The notes under the pieces were generated by a model. The model was not told the DNA's origin. It ran no database searches and worked only from the letters and a program-made list of their open reading frames with translations. Shown in pieces: positions 43,504-55,019 of a stretch of 64,000 nucleotides of DNA (position 1 is the stretch's first letter; each line of letters opens with the position of its first letter). The position numbers and the translations under genes are program-made. The stretch comes from Comamonas sp. 26 (GTDB lineage Bacteria > Pseudomonadota > Gammaproteobacteria > Burkholderiales > Burkholderiaceae_C): positions 620,001 through 684,000 of the forward strand of contig NZ_PEFL01000001.1 of assembly GCF_002754475.1 (NCBI RefSeq). The letters are read 5' to 3'.

Positions 43504-44502
43504 TTAACAGGCGGGAAGTGACTGCTGCTTGTTGATGGCATCTACGCTGTCCAGCAACTGGGTCCAGTACTTGGGCAGGCTTTTCCAAGGGTTGCCAATC
43601 CCGGTGCTGTAATCGAACTCAAGCTCCGTCACATAGATCAGGCTGGTGTGAATACGCGGCAGTGCCGCCATGGTCAGTGTCTGCTGCATCAGCTTGCAGT
43701 TGTCGGCGTTGTGCACCAGCGCGGCCTGTATCGTGCTGGGTTTGTCATAGACCCAGTTGTGCAAGGTGGCCGGGTTGAAGCTCCGGTAATCAACCTCTTT
43801 GCCCTCAAAGGTTACCAGCGTATCGCTGACCGATGCATAGGCTTCTACAGGAAGGGTGCCCGGATTGCCGATGATCTGAAGATTGAGGCCTTTGCCTCTG
43901 ATGTAGTTGGCAACATCACTGTAAAAATCCAGTTGCTTGCCTTTGGCTTCCATTTCATCGAGAAAGAAACCACTGACCTCTGGGTAATGCAGGAGGTAGT
44001 TATCGATATTGGCTTTGACTTCCGCAAGCGAACGCTTTGCATAGTTGGTGCTGACATATCCGACAACATTGCCGCCAGCCAATTTGAAGGAGGCTATGGC
44101 ATTGGTGAGCGCGACGTTCACATTGGTAAATTTTCCGTTTTGTGGATTCAGGATGGCTGTGATCTTCACATCCGGGTGGGCTTTTGCACTACTGGTCATC
44201 ACATCCCAGCCAGGGGCTGGATTGAAATAAGCAGGTACCAGTACTTGCATCGGGGTAGGAGTGACCGATGGCGTCTCCTCTTTTGCAGCGGGAACAATCT
44301 CTGCTGGATTGTTCACAGATGAGGAGCCCGAGCCGGCATTGCTGCCTCCGCTACCTACGGCATTGCTGCTGCCATTGCTGTTGCTATTACTGTTTTCAAG
44401 ACTGGCGCTGCTTCCATCGCCGCCGCCGCAGGCAGCCAGAGACAGGGAGATTGCCAGCAGGCAGGCGGTCAGGCGGAAAGGATGCAATGTAAGAGACGAC
44501 AT
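43504..44502 (-). CDS. spherulin-4-like lipoprotein
   Basis: A 332-residue exported protein: signal peptide with lipobox LAAC (C25), then a low-complexity Ser/Asn/Gly stretch (about 28-65) and a TIM-barrel-like domain related to spherulation-specific family 4: MQVLVPAYFNPAPGWDVM, VVGYVSTNYAKRSLAEVKAN and GFFLDEM. In fungi related domains are alpha-1,4-galactosaminidases (GH135 type); the FFLDEM acid could be catalytic. The lipobox and linker place it on the outer side of the outer membrane or in the periplasm. No polysaccharide genes are nearby. Confidence 0.82.
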   Translation of the reverse strand: MSSLTLHPFRLTACLLAISLSLAACGGGDGSSASLENSNSNSNGSSNAVGSGGSNAGSGSSSVNNPAEIVPAAKEETPSVTPTPMQVLVPAYFNPAPGWDVMTSSAKAHPDVKITAILNPQNGKFTNVNVALTNAIASFKLAGGNVVGYVSTNYAKRSLAEVKANIDNYLLHYPEVSGFFLDEMEAKGKQLDFYSDVANYIRGKGLNLQIIGNPGTLPVEAYASVSDTLVTFEGKEVDYRSFNPATLHNWVYDKPSTIQAALVHNADNCKLMQQTLTMAALPRIHTSLIYVTELEFDYSTGIGNPWKSLPKYWTQLLDSVDAINKQQSLPAC

Positions 44503-44613
44503 GAATGTGGAGGGTAAAGAGAGAGAGTGCCGCCTATTTGGGCTGCGCCTTGGGAGCCGTGGAGTGCTTTCGAAAACAGCACTCTTCAGGTGGTCAGAGC
44601 TGGTTAGGATTCA

Positions 44614-45270
44614 CTAGACTCGTCTTTTTCCCGGCTGCAGCAGAACGAGCAATGCACCTGCGCCGCCCTCGGCCGGGCGAGCTTGTACAAAGGCCAGTAC
44701 TTCCTTCTTTTGCACCAGCCAGCTATGCACCTTGCCCTTGAGCACGGGCGTGCGACCCGGTGATCCAAGCCCTTTACCATGTACGACACGCACGCAGCGT
44801 ATGCCTGTGCGGTGCGAGAGTCGAATGAACTCTCCAAGTGCCTCGCGGGCTTCGTCAGAGCGCAGGCCGTGCAGGTCCAGCTGGCGCTGAATGCTCCAGT
44901 GGCCACCGCGCAGCTTGCGCGTCACATCAAGCCCGATGCCAGGGCGGCGAAAGCTCAGCTGGTCATCCACATCCAGCAAGGTGCTGACATCGAATTCGTC
45001 ACTCATGGCTTCGCGCAGCACGCTTTGCTCGTCAAGCAGAAACTGCAGCGGCTCGGGTGCCGGTGGCTCGCTCGGTTGCCAGCGCCGGGTGGTGGGGCTG
45101 CGCAGCGGCGTGACCGGCCCCACCGTTTTTTCAAACAGGTTTTGCTCTTCCAGCGCCCGTCGCACGGCCTCGGCCCGTTGTTGCTGGCGCAAGGCCTCGC
45201 GTGCAGCCGCTTCGGCCAGCGAGCGGCGAAGAGGGGCGAGGTCCTGGAAACGGGTGGCTTTCAGCATCAT
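44614..45270 (-). CDS. Smr-domain protein
   Basis: A 218-residue cytosolic protein with an N-terminal helical, charged part (about 10-60) and a C-terminal Smr domain with QLDLHGLRSDEAREALGEFI and the VHGKGLGS motif. Smr domains are nucleases or RNA cleavers in some proteins; this stand-alone form is like YdaL or SmrA of proteobacteria. Start MMLKATRF at 45270. It ends beside the spherulin-4-like lipoprotein and follows the TonB receptor gene. Confidence 0.88.
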   Translation of the reverse strand: MMLKATRFQDLAPLRRSLAEAAAREALRQQQRAEAVRRALEEQNLFEKTVGPVTPLRSPTTRRWQPSEPPAPEPLQFLLDEQSVLREAMSDEFDVSTLLDVDDQLSFRRPGIGLDVTRKLRGGHWSIQRQLDLHGLRSDEAREALGEFIRLSHRTGIRCVRVVHGKGLGSPGRTPVLKGKVHSWLVQKKEVLAFVQARPAEGGAGALLVLLQPGKRRV

Positions 45271-45359
45271 GGTGACGCCGGTTGTACCGCATATTTGCCT
45301 GCCCTCAGAGCAAATGCTGGCACAGCAGGGGCTTTGCAGGCCCCCGCTTGTGCGTTGGA

Positions 45360-47966
45360 TCAGAAGTTGTAGCGAGCGCTGACCTGTACGCTGCGTGGTG
45401 TGCCGTACATGCCCGAGTACCACCAGCCTGACATGGCCGCGATGTACTTTCGGTCAAACAGGTTGTTTACGTTCAGGCTCAGCGCGAGCTTGTCATTGAC
45501 CTGGTAGCGTGCCATCAGGCCGACCACGGCATAAGCGCCCTGGCGAGCGGTGGCTTCTTTACCGATCTGCCAGATTTCGCCGGTGTAGGAGATGCCGCTG
45601 TTCCAGTTCACACCGCCACCCACCGTGAGCTTGCGCCATTCGCCTGGCATGCGGTACGTGGTCCACAAGCGGGCCATGTGGCGGGGAAAGGTGGTGTTGA
45701 TGCGAGCGCCCTTCGCATCTTTTGAGGCACTGAAGTTGTAGGAGGCGGTAATGGCCCAGTCTGGTGTGATGGCACCATTGACTTCTAGGTCGATACCGTG
45801 TGTTTTGGCACCCTTGATGGCGCGAGAGGCGGTGTCGGTGGTGCCTGGAATGAACTGGCCCGGGTCATCGGTGGCCAGATTGTCCTGGCGGATCTGGTAG
45901 ATAGCCGCGCTGCTGTTCAGGCGCCCGCCCAGCCAGTCGCTTTTGATGCCAGCCTCATAGGTATTGCCTTCCTGTGGGTCAAGAAAGGCTCCATTGCGAT
46001 CCCGTGAGGTCTGTGGGTTGTAAATGGTGGAGTAGCTGGTGTACAGGGTGTGCTGCGGGCTCAGGGTGTAGATCAGACCGGCATAGGGCGTGAATATGCG
46101 GTTTTCCGATGCCGGTGAGTTGGCGTAGTAGCCGCTGGTGTTGGTGGTGACGTAGTCACTGCGGTAGTTCATCAGCTTGCCACCAACGATCAGCTTGAGG
46201 CTGTCGGCGAGCGCAAAGCGGCCTGCGCCATAGACGCTGCTCTGGCTGCGGGTGCTGTCATAGACCACGGTGGGATTGTTAAACACGGGCTTGCCGTTGT
46301 TATCCCATTGGTAGATGTTGACGGGTTTTCCGCGCAGTCCGCTCACATCCAGGCTGCCATCGGTATAGCTCTGAAAGCTGGTATGGTCCATGCCAAAAAC
46401 CAGTTCATGTTCGCGGCCGCCGAGTGTGATGGGGCCGCGCACATGGATGTCAAAAGTCTTGTTGCGCAAGCGGTAGTCGCGTCGTTCGGCATTCAGCTTC
46501 AGGCCATCGCCAGTGACAGGGTCAAATGGCGCGGCATTGACGTTCAGGTAAACGGCATCTTCTCGCTGGGAGGAGCGCAGGTGGTTGGCAGAGAGCTTGA
46601 GCTTCCAGTTGTCGGGAAGCGACTGTTCCAGCGCCGCAAAGGTGGTGGTCGAGTTGGTATTGAACCGGTTATCGCGGCTGGCACTGTTGAACGAGGTGGG
46701 GAACTGATTTTGTTGGCCTTCACTGTTGAATAGCGGAAACCCCAGATACGACATGGAGCCGCGTGAGCGGCTGCGTTGGTGGTCCAGCCCAGCTGTGAGC
46801 TGCAGGGTGGATGTCAGGTCGGCCTGTATCACGCCATACAGCACGTCTTTTTTCTTGCTGTAGAAGTCAATGTGGCTGTCGGCATCTTGGTGCACGCCCA
46901 CAAAGCGCCCGCGCACGGTGCCTGCTTCGTTCAGTGGCGAAGAGATGTCAACCATGGCCCGGCGGTTACCAAAAGAGCCCGCACTGGCTTCGGCTGAGGC
47001 CTGAAACTGCTCGGTAGGCTTTTTGCGCACCAGGTTGACGATGCCCGAGGGGTCGCCTGCGCCCGTGGTCAGGCCCGATGCGCCGCGCAGCACTTCCACG
47101 CGGTCATACAAGGCCATGTCGGCAATGCTTTGGGTGGGCAGTGCATCCAGACCCAGAAACTCGGAATGCGTGCTGACCCCATCGATCTGGTAGTTGGTGA
47201 TGGCATAGCCGCGTGCATTGGCATTGCTGCGTTCGGTGCCCAGCACCGAGGTGCTGATGCCTGGGGTACGCATCAGCACCTCGTTGATGGTGGTGAGGCT
47301 CTCATCCTCCATGCGTTGCTGTGTGATAACGCTGATCGACTGGGGCGTGTCGCGCAGGCTCAGTGCAAGTCCTGTGGACATGCTGGTGGGGCCTTGGGCA
47401 GTGTAGGCACCCGTACCTTCGGTGGCTCCCGAGTTGTCGGCATGAGCAGTGACCCGCACTTCTGCCAAGGCATGCTCAGCCGAGCTTGAGCCTGGAGCGG
47501 CGGTGCGGGAGGCGGTGGCGGAGGCCATTGCCACGTTATCTTGCAAAACGGTGAGTGTGCCGTTCGGTGTGCTGGCCAGCCGCAAGCCGCTGCCTGCCAA
47601 TGCAAGCTGTGCCGCACGTTCCACGCTGTAGCTGCCTTGCACGGTTGGCGCGCGCTTGCCTGCGAGTAAAGCGGGGCTAGCACTGATGCTGCGCTGGCCC
47701 TGGCGGGCGATGCGAGTCAAGGTATCGTCCAGCGGGCCGGCTGGCAGATTCCAGCTCACGGCTGTGCTGGACTGGGCGGATTTTGCCGATGCTTCTGCGG
47801 GCGATCCCTGCGCGGTCTTGGTGGCACTTGGTGCGGGCTCGGCAGATTGCGCATGAGCACTGGAGAGCGTGGCCAGCGAGCAGACCATGGCAATGGGCAA
47901 GAGCATGGAAGGAGGGCGCTGCAGGCGGTTTTCGCGGCGGAGGCTGGGAGGGTAAGAAAGGGCCAT
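45360..47966 (-). CDS. TonB-dependent siderophore receptor with STN signalling domain
   Basis: An 868-residue outer-membrane receptor. Signal peptide (1-39), STN domain (about 70-145), a TonB box region near EVRVTAHADNS, plug (LRDTPQSISVITQQRMEDES, YQIDGVST, VEVLRGASGLTTGAGDPSG) and a 22-strand barrel ending in VQVSARYNF. The FpvA/FoxA-like plug and the STN domain mean it signals through the FecR gene upstream. The siderophore cannot be told. Expected to be induced on iron limitation with the FecI/FecR genes. Confidence 0.93.
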   Translation of the reverse strand: MALSYPPSLRRENRLQRPPSMLLPIAMVCSLATLSSAHAQSAEPAPSATKTAQGSPAEASAKSAQSSTAVSWNLPAGPLDDTLTRIARQGQRSISASPALLAGKRAPTVQGSYSVERAAQLALAGSGLRLASTPNGTLTVLQDNVAMASATASRTAAPGSSSAEHALAEVRVTAHADNSGATEGTGAYTAQGPTSMSTGLALSLRDTPQSISVITQQRMEDESLTTINEVLMRTPGISTSVLGTERSNANARGYAITNYQIDGVSTHSEFLGLDALPTQSIADMALYDRVEVLRGASGLTTGAGDPSGIVNLVRKKPTEQFQASAEASAGSFGNRRAMVDISSPLNEAGTVRGRFVGVHQDADSHIDFYSKKKDVLYGVIQADLTSTLQLTAGLDHQRSRSRGSMSYLGFPLFNSEGQQNQFPTSFNSASRDNRFNTNSTTTFAALEQSLPDNWKLKLSANHLRSSQREDAVYLNVNAAPFDPVTGDGLKLNAERRDYRLRNKTFDIHVRGPITLGGREHELVFGMDHTSFQSYTDGSLDVSGLRGKPVNIYQWDNNGKPVFNNPTVVYDSTRSQSSVYGAGRFALADSLKLIVGGKLMNYRSDYVTTNTSGYYANSPASENRIFTPYAGLIYTLSPQHTLYTSYSTIYNPQTSRDRNGAFLDPQEGNTYEAGIKSDWLGGRLNSSAAIYQIRQDNLATDDPGQFIPGTTDTASRAIKGAKTHGIDLEVNGAITPDWAITASYNFSASKDAKGARINTTFPRHMARLWTTYRMPGEWRKLTVGGGVNWNSGISYTGEIWQIGKEATARQGAYAVVGLMARYQVNDKLALSLNVNNLFDRKYIAAMSGWWYSGMYGTPRSVQVSARYNF

Positions 47967-48095
47967 GGTGTCAGGTGTCCGGTCGTTGCTGTGAAATATC
48001 TGGCTTCACTAGCTATGTGCAACAAGCACCTGAAAACCCCTCACGCATTGAAATTTTTTTCCTGAATGTTGGCGGTGATGGTTGTGCGGCATTTG

Positions 48096-49085
48096 CTACG
48101 AGCCGCTTTTGCTCATCTCAATCACCGTAAGCCAAGAGCCCCATTGGCGAATCTGTACCGGGTGGGTGTTCACCAGGTCTTGCAGCATCTGCTGGGGCTG
48201 AGCCAGGGAGAAGACGCCAAAAATGCGCACCTGAGCGGCTTGTGGGCTGATGCGGATGATTCCGGCCTGGTATGGCCGCAGCGCCTCAATCACTTCTCCC
48301 AGTGATTGATCGTGAACACTGATGATCCCGTCGACCCAGGCTGCGGGGTCCATGCGTTCTGTTTCTATGGGGGTGATCTGATCCGCGTCCATCCAGGCGC
48401 TCTGGCCTTCATGCAGTGTGTGCTGCTGGCCTTTGGGGATGCTCAGACGAACGCTGTGTTCGGTGACATGCACCAGCGTTCTGCCTTGCGCCTGGCGCAC
48501 CATGAAACGGGTGCCAAGCGCCTGTACCTGTCCCTGCTCGCTTTGCACGACAAAGGGGCGAAGGGGGGCTGCAGCTTCGGTCAGGACATGCACCATGAGA
48601 GCACCTTCTCTCAGGTGCACCAGGCGCTGAGCGTCATTGAAGACAATGTCTACCGCAGAGCGGGCATCCAGCAAAATCTCGCTGCCATCGGGCAGGCGGT
48701 GGTTCATGCGCTGCGCCGTTCCCGTGCGCAGGTCGGCGGCCAACGTGGTCAGCGGTGTCTGGCAATGCACCATCCAGCCCGCTGTGGCGCTGGCGACCAA
48801 GGCTGCAAGGCCGCCACCCAGTACTTTTCGCCTGCGAGCCGCTGTGGGTATGGGGGCCAGCAGTGCCTGAATGCCCAGCGCGGTGTTGCCGCTGCCATCG
48901 CGGCACATCTGGGTTGATGCCGTGCCCATGCTGCTGGACAGGCGTTGTTGCAACAACGCCCAGGCCTGTGCATGGAGTGGCGACTGGTGCAGCCAGAGTT
49001 CAAAGGCCTGCCTCTCCTTATCGCTGACGCGGCCAGAATCCAGCGTGATCAGCCAGTCAATGGCTTGCTCTGTGTTGCGGTCCAT
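48096..49085 (-). CDS. FecR-family anti-sigma regulator
   Basis: A 329-residue protein with an N-terminal DUF4880/FecR-N segment (AIDWLITLDSGRVSDKERQA), one membrane helix (about 84-102, GGGLAALVASATAGWMV) and a periplasmic FecR domain with DGSEILLDARSAVDIVF and GTRFMVRQA. It passes the receptor's signal to the sigma factor whose gene ends 3 bases upstream. The cytoplasmic part is short, as usual. Confidence 0.9.
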   Translation of the reverse strand: MDRNTEQAIDWLITLDSGRVSDKERQAFELWLHQSPLHAQAWALLQQRLSSSMGTASTQMCRDGSGNTALGIQALLAPIPTAARRRKVLGGGLAALVASATAGWMVHCQTPLTTLAADLRTGTAQRMNHRLPDGSEILLDARSAVDIVFNDAQRLVHLREGALMVHVLTEAAAPLRPFVVQSEQGQVQALGTRFMVRQAQGRTLVHVTEHSVRLSIPKGQQHTLHEGQSAWMDADQITPIETERMDPAAWVDGIISVHDQSLGEVIEALRPYQAGIIRISPQAAQVRIFGVFSLAQPQQMLQDLVNTHPVQIRQWGSWLTVIEMSKSGS

Positions 49086-49088
49086 GGA

Positions 49089-49604
49089 TCAATCAAGACC
49101 GAGGGGTTGCGGCATCTGCATGAGCTGCATCAATGCCTGCTTCATGTAGCGCTCCACGGTGGCGACAGACAGGCACATGACCTCTGCAATTTCTGTATGT
49201 TTCATATCTTCGAGGCGGCGAAGTAGAAACACTTGGCGAACCTTGGGTGGAAGGCCCTCCATCCACTGATCCACCGCTTCGATGGCTTCGCGAACCAACG
49301 CATAGTCTTCAGGCGATGGAGCGACTTCTTCGGGCAGTGCTGCCAGTGCATCCAGCCAGGCCTGTTCTAGTTCCCGCCTGCGCCAGAAGTGGTAGAGCAC
49401 CCGCTGAGCCAAGGTGGTCAGATACGCCTTGGGTTCACGAATGGCATGCACCTGCTGACCTGCGATCACTCTGACAAACGTGTCTTGCGTCAGATCTGCA
49501 GCCTGATGCGTATTACCCAGCCTGCGCAGCAGCCAGCTCTGCAGCCAGGCATGGTGATCGACATAGAGCGTGTGGACCGGGTCCGCTGCAGGCTGTGAAG
49601 ACAT
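49089..49604 (-). CDS. FecI-like extracytoplasmic-function sigma factor
   Basis: A 171-residue sigma-70 family factor (ECF group of iron starvation type). Region 2: HHAWLQSWLLRRLGNTHQAA followed by DLTQDTFVRV; region 4: LPPKVRQVFLLRRLEDMKHT and the recognition helix VATVERYMKQ. It would direct polymerase to the TonB receptor operon. The ATG at 49604 is used; a TTG at 49622 is possible. A Fur-box-like site lies upstream at 49621. Confidence 0.9.
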   Translation of the reverse strand: MSSQPAADPVHTLYVDHHAWLQSWLLRRLGNTHQAADLTQDTFVRVIAGQQVHAIREPKAYLTTLAQRVLYHFWRRRELEQAWLDALAALPEEVAPSPEDYALVREAIEAVDQWMEGLPPKVRQVFLLRRLEDMKHTEIAEVMCLSVATVERYMKQALMQLMQMPQPLGLD

Positions 49605-49620
49605 GGGCTGATAGTATTGC

Positions 49621-49640
49621 AAATGAGAACGCTTCGCATT
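49621..49640 (-). promoter_or_regulatory. Fur-box-like site before the FecI-type gene
   Basis: AAATGAGAACGCTTCGCATT resembles known Fur boxes with a near-palindromic AATGAGAA/CGCATT; a second half-like match GTGAGAATGCTTG lies at about 49651-49663. It would place the sigma-factor gene under ferric uptake repressor control. Confidence 0.65.
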
Positions 49641-49760
49641 CTATATTCTTGTGAGAATGCTTGTAAAACACCTTCTCATCCCTTCCCCTTGCCTACTCTT
49701 GAGCGCTGAAACTGTCTGCGGCAAGCAGGCTCGCAAGCCCATCCATCAGTCCACAGTGGA

Positions 49761-50441
49761 TTACATGAGGCCTTGAGTGGCCATGGAAAGCGCAGCGCCT
49801 GGGGCCACGATGATGTGATCGAGCACGTGGACATCGATCAGCGCCAGTGCGGCTTTGAGCGTTGCGGTCAGTGACCGGTCGGCATGGCTGGGTTGCACGC
49901 TGCCGCTAGGGTGGTTGTGGGCCAAGATGACTGCGCCGGCCTGATGGTGCAGGGCGCGCAGCACGACTTCACGAGGGTAAACGGAGGTTTGCGTCAAAGT
50001 ACCGCGAAACATTTCTTCCAAAGCCAGCAGGCGGTTCTGACTATCTAGAAACAGCACGGCAAACACTTCATGGCTTTTGGCGGCAAGGTGCAGCTGCAGA
50101 TAATGCTCGACGGCTTCTGGCGATGAAAACACTTCCCGCTCGCGCAACTGCTGCGCCGTGGCGCGGCGAGCCAGCTCCAGCACGGCCATCAGCTCGGCGC
50201 GCTTGGCGGGGCCAAGGCCCTTGACGCTGCTCAGCGCCTTGTAATCAGCGGCCAGCAGACCCGCCAGACCTCCGGTTCCGGGCAGCTCCAGCAGCTCTTG
50301 CGCCATTTGCAGCACGGTTTTTCCGGCCATGCCCGTGCGCAGGATGATGGCCAGCAGCTCGGCATCTGAGAGCGCAGCCGAACCCCGCTGAGCGAGCTTT
50401 TCGCGCGGCTGGGCGTCCAGTGGCAGGTCTTTGATGGGCAT
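49761..50441 (-). CDS. radC: RadC-family protein (JAB metalloprotease fold)
   Basis: A 226-residue protein with a helix-hairpin-helix-like N-terminus ([18 protein letters not shown]) and a JAB/MPN zinc domain: [15 protein letters not shown], then AHNHPSG and ADRSLT. The old DNA-repair role is not well supported; function is unknown. Divergent from the FKBP-type isomerase gene. Confidence 0.93.
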   Translation of the reverse strand: MPIKDLPLDAQPREKLAQRGSAALSDAELLAIILRTGMAGKTVLQMAQELLELPGTGGLAGLLAADYKALSSVKGLGPAKRAELMAVLELARRATAQQLREREVFSSPEAVEHYLQLHLAAKSHEVFAVLFLDSQNRLLALEEMFRGTLTQTSVYPREVVLRALHHQAGAVILAHNHPSGSVQPSHADRSLTATLKAALALIDVHVLDHIIVAPGAALSMATQGLM

Positions 50442-50560
50442 GGGTATTGTGGCGGCTTGTGAGAGGCGAGGAATCTTAGGAGCGAGCCGGCAATCTCAAC
50501 GCAGCAGCGAAGAGGTTATCGGTGCGCTCTTACAATGAAGCCCAGTTTATCGGGACTTTC

Positions 50561-51043
50561 ATGACCACAAGCGCAACCCCCACCGTCGCTGCCGCGGACC
50601 TGCCCGTCGTGCAGGCAGGCTCATTTCTCACGCTGCACTACCGTCTGGCCGGCCCGGCGGGCGATGTGATCAACACCTTCAATGAAAAGCCAGCCACCCT
50701 GTCGTTGGGCGCGGGCGAGCTGTCTCCGGCCATGGAAGACAAACTGATTGGAGTGGTTGAAGGCACGCACACCACCTTCGAGCTGGCTGCTGGCGAGGCT
50801 TTTGGCGAACGCAATCCAGAAATGATGCAGTGGGTGGCACGCAAGCTCATGAATGAGCTGGGTGACCCCTATGAGAAGTACACCGCTGGCGATGTGGTGC
50901 AGTTCCCCACGCCAGATGGCCTGGGCAGCTACGCCGGTGCCGTGGTGCAGGTGCGCGAAGATGGCGCCGTGCTGTTTGACTTCAACCACCCGCTGGCTGG
51001 CCAGCCCGTGACGTTTGAAGTGAAGCTGATCGGGGTGCTCTGA
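50561..51043 (+). CDS. slpA: FKBP-type peptidyl-prolyl isomerase (SlpA-like)
   Basis: A 160-residue FKBP with the inserted-flap domain of the SlyD/SlpA group: [35 protein letters not shown] and [15 protein letters not shown]. No C-terminal His-rich tail, so it is SlpA- rather than SlyD-like. Assists folding in the cytosol. The ispH gene starts one base after its stop, as in the fkpB-ispH pair of enterics. Start ATG 50561 is standard for the fold. Confidence 0.9.
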   Translation: MTTSATPTVAAADLPVVQAGSFLTLHYRLAGPAGDVINTFNEKPATLSLGAGELSPAMEDKLIGVVEGTHTTFELAAGEAFGERNPEMMQWVARKLMNELGDPYEKYTAGDVVQFPTPDGLGSYAGAVVQVREDGAVLFDFNHPLAGQPVTFEVKLIGVL

Positions 51044-51044
51044 A

Positions 51045-52034
51045 GTGCTGGGCGGCAAAGAAGTTCTGCTGGCCGAGCCACGCGGCTTTTGCGCCGGCGT
51101 GGACCGCGCCATCGAAATCGTCGAGCGTGCGCTGACCAAGTTCGGCGCGCCCATCTATGTGCGTCACGAGATCGTGCACAACACCTTTGTGGTCAACGAC
51201 CTCAAGGCCAAGGGTGCTATCTTTATTGAAGAGCTGGACGAAGTCCCTGAAGGCGCTACGCTGATTTTCTCGGCTCACGGCGTCTCTAAGGCAGTCCAGC
51301 AAGAGGCGGTGCGCCGCGGTTTTTCCATCTTTGATGCGACTTGCCCGCTGGTCACCAAGGTGCACGTCGAAGTCGCCAAGCTGGCCAAGGAAGGCTACGA
51401 ATTTCTGATGATTGGCCACAAGGGCCACCCGGAAGTCGAAGGCACCATGGGGCAGCTGTCCGAAGGCATTCATCTGGTTGAGGATGAAGCGGATGTTGCC
51501 AAGGTTGCGCCGCGCCAGACTGAAAAGCTGGCCGTGGTCACGCAGACCACCTTGTCGGTGGACGATGCAGCAGGCATCAAGGCTGCAATTCGCGCCCGCT
51601 TCCCTAGCGTGCGTGAACCCAAGCAGCAAGATATTTGCTACGCCACCCAAAACCGCCAGGACGCCGTGAAAATTCTCGCACCCCAGGTGGATTTGGTCAT
51701 CGTCGTCGGCAGCCCCACCAGCTCCAACAGCAACCGCCTGCGCGAACTCGCGGCCCGCCTGGGCACGCCCGCCTATATGGTGGACAACGCGGGTGAACTC
51801 AAAGAAGAGTGGTTTACCGATACCGCTCGCGTGGGCCTGACCGCGGGTGCTTCGGCGCCAGAAGTACTGGTCAATGACGTCATCGCCCGCATCAAGCAAC
51901 TGGGTGCCGTAGCCGTGCGCAAGATGGACGGTATTGAAGAAACCGTCAAATTCCCTCTGCCCAAGGGCCTGAAGATCGACGAGGCCACAGGCCTTGAGAT
52001 CGAAGTGCGCAAGGCACCGGAGACCGGACACTAA
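51045..52034 (+). CDS. ispH: 4-hydroxy-3-methylbut-2-enyl diphosphate reductase IspH
   Basis: A 329-residue Fe-S enzyme of the isoprenoid MEP pathway, making IPP and DMAPP. The start is GTG (51045). The three cluster cysteines are C15 ([12 protein letters not shown]), the DATCPLV cysteine near residue 100 and the ICYATQNRQ cysteine (about 202). [11 protein letters not shown] and the H-P-E-V motif [11 protein letters not shown] are present. Preceded by the FKBP gene and followed by a long hairpin. Confidence 0.96.
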   Translation: MLGGKEVLLAEPRGFCAGVDRAIEIVERALTKFGAPIYVRHEIVHNTFVVNDLKAKGAIFIEELDEVPEGATLIFSAHGVSKAVQQEAVRRGFSIFDATCPLVTKVHVEVAKLAKEGYEFLMIGHKGHPEVEGTMGQLSEGIHLVEDEADVAKVAPRQTEKLAVVTQTTLSVDDAAGIKAAIRARFPSVREPKQQDICYATQNRQDAVKILAPQVDLVIVVGSPTSSNSNRLRELAARLGTPAYMVDNAGELKEEWFTDTARVGLTAGASAPEVLVNDVIARIKQLGAVAVRKMDGIEETVKFPLPKGLKIDEATGLEIEVRKAPETGH

Positions 52035-52063
52035 GCGTTCATCACGCTGATTGCTTTTTATTT

Positions 52064-53534
<1,471 letters not shown>

Positions 53535-53565
53535 TTTTTCAGGTTAGAATAGATGCTTCGACACA

Positions 53566-53655
<90 letters not shown>

Positions 53656-53674
53656 AATCGTTTGATTTGGAATT

Positions 53675-53702
53675 AAAACCCGCGCAAAGCGGGTTTTTTT
53701 TC
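53675..53702 (+). terminator. terminator after tRNA-Ser
   Basis: AAAACCCGC (53675-53683), a short loop and GCGGGTTTTTTTT: strong hairpin with a long T-run, 20 bases past the CCA. Confidence 0.85.
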
Positions 53703-53825
53703 GTCCATTACCTCCCTAAAACTCCCTTAATCCATATTCTTTTGGCCAAATACGCCTAAATTCGACCAGTTAAGCCATAATTCGCATGGCCTACAAGATG
53801 GCCTACAAGAATTTGGGAGTCTGGA

Positions 53826-55019
53826 ATGCCTAAGCTGGCGAAGGAAATGGGAGCGCTGGAAGTCTCGCGCTTGAAGGATGACGGGACTTACGCAGTCGGC
53901 GGCGTCCTGGGCCTGAACCTGCGGGTCGTTGGGCAAAGCCGCTCCTGGGTGCTGCGATATGCCATCAATGGCGCGCGTAGACGCATGGGCTTGGGCTCCT
54001 TCCCCACCGTCACGCTGGCCATGGCGAGGGAAAAGGCTCGGGAAGCGCATCAGAAGATTGATGTAGGCATAGATCCGATAGATGAGCGTGGCACCAAGCG
54101 CGCCCAGCGCCAGCTGGAGGCTGCCAAGAAACTGCTGTTCAGGGATGCCGCGCGCCAGTGCATCAAGGCGAAGTCTGCTGAGTGGTCGAATTCCAAGCAT
54201 GCAGGCCAGTGGACAGCCACCCTTGAAACCTACGCCTTCCCCTCCATTGGGGACATGGACGTGACTTCGATTGATACCCAGCACATCCTGGCGCTGCTTG
54301 AGCCCATCTGGAACACCAAGACGGAAACGGCCAGCCGTGTCCGTGGACGTGTGGAAACGGTCCTCGACTGGGCTGCCGTCTTTTGCGGGCACAAGCTGCC
54401 CAACCCCGCCCGCTGGACAGGGCACCTTGATCAGATCTTGCCCAGGCCAAAGCGGATTGCTCAGGTGCGCCACCATGAGGCTGTCCCCTTCAAGGAGGTG
54501 GCGGGCGTGGTTGCCAAAATTGCGGCCGTAGAAGGTCAGGGCGCACGCGCGCTGCTGTTCCAGTTGCTGACGGCGGTGCGCTCAGGTGAGGCGCGGGAGG
54601 CTGCTTGGATTGAGATTGATCTGGAGTCGCGTGTGTGGACGATTCCAGCCGAGCGCATGAAGGCCCGGCGCGAGCATCGCGTACCGCTTTCTAAGCAGGT
54701 GGTTGCGTTGCTGGCCGGGCAGGCTCGGATTGAGGGGTGCGACCTGGTGTTTCCTGGGACCAAGAAACAACCGCTGTCGGATATGACGCTTACGGCGGTC
54801 ATGCGCCGGATGGGGCTTACTGCGGTGCCCCACGGCTTCCGATCGACATTCCGCGACTGGGCTGCGGAATGCACGGACTATGAAAAAGACGTGGTGGAAA
54901 TGGCGCTGGCCCACACCATTGAAAACAAGGTGGAGGCCGCCTATCGCCGGGGTGACATGCTTGAAAAGCGGGCACCTCTGATGCAGCAGTGGGCTGAACA
55001 CTGCGCTGCTGCTCAGTAA
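53826..55019 (+). CDS. int: tyrosine recombinase / integrase of the island
   Basis: A 397-residue P4-type integrase: N-terminal DUF4102-like arm-binding domain (about 1-90), core-binding domain (about 100-200) and catalytic domain. Catalytic residues: Arg in TAVRSGEAREA (about 257), HGFRSTFRDW with His and Arg, the second His in ALAHTIENKVEAAY and the Tyr of AAYRRGDM. The full length suggests a working enzyme. It reads away from the tRNA, and its end overlaps the AlpA-like gene by 7 bases on the opposite strand. Confidence 0.93.
   Translation: MPKLAKEMGALEVSRLKDDGTYAVGGVLGLNLRVVGQSRSWVLRYAINGARRRMGLGSFPTVTLAMAREKAREAHQKIDVGIDPIDERGTKRAQRQLEAAKKLLFRDAARQCIKAKSAEWSNSKHAGQWTATLETYAFPSIGDMDVTSIDTQHILALLEPIWNTKTETASRVRGRVETVLDWAAVFCGHKLPNPARWTGHLDQILPRPKRIAQVRHHEAVPFKEVAGVVAKIAAVEGQGARALLFQLLTAVRSGEAREAAWIEIDLESRVWTIPAERMKARREHRVPLSKQVVALLAGQARIEGCDLVFPGTKKQPLSDMTLTAVMRRMGLTAVPHGFRSTFRDWAAECTDYEKDVVEMALAHTIENKVEAAYRRGDMLEKRAPLMQQWAEHCAAAQ

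Noticed and set aside
49761..50441. radC as part of the mobile element
   Set aside because: RadC-like genes also occur in islands, but this one is about 3 kb left of the tRNA junction beside core genes (slpA, ispH) and has normal composition.
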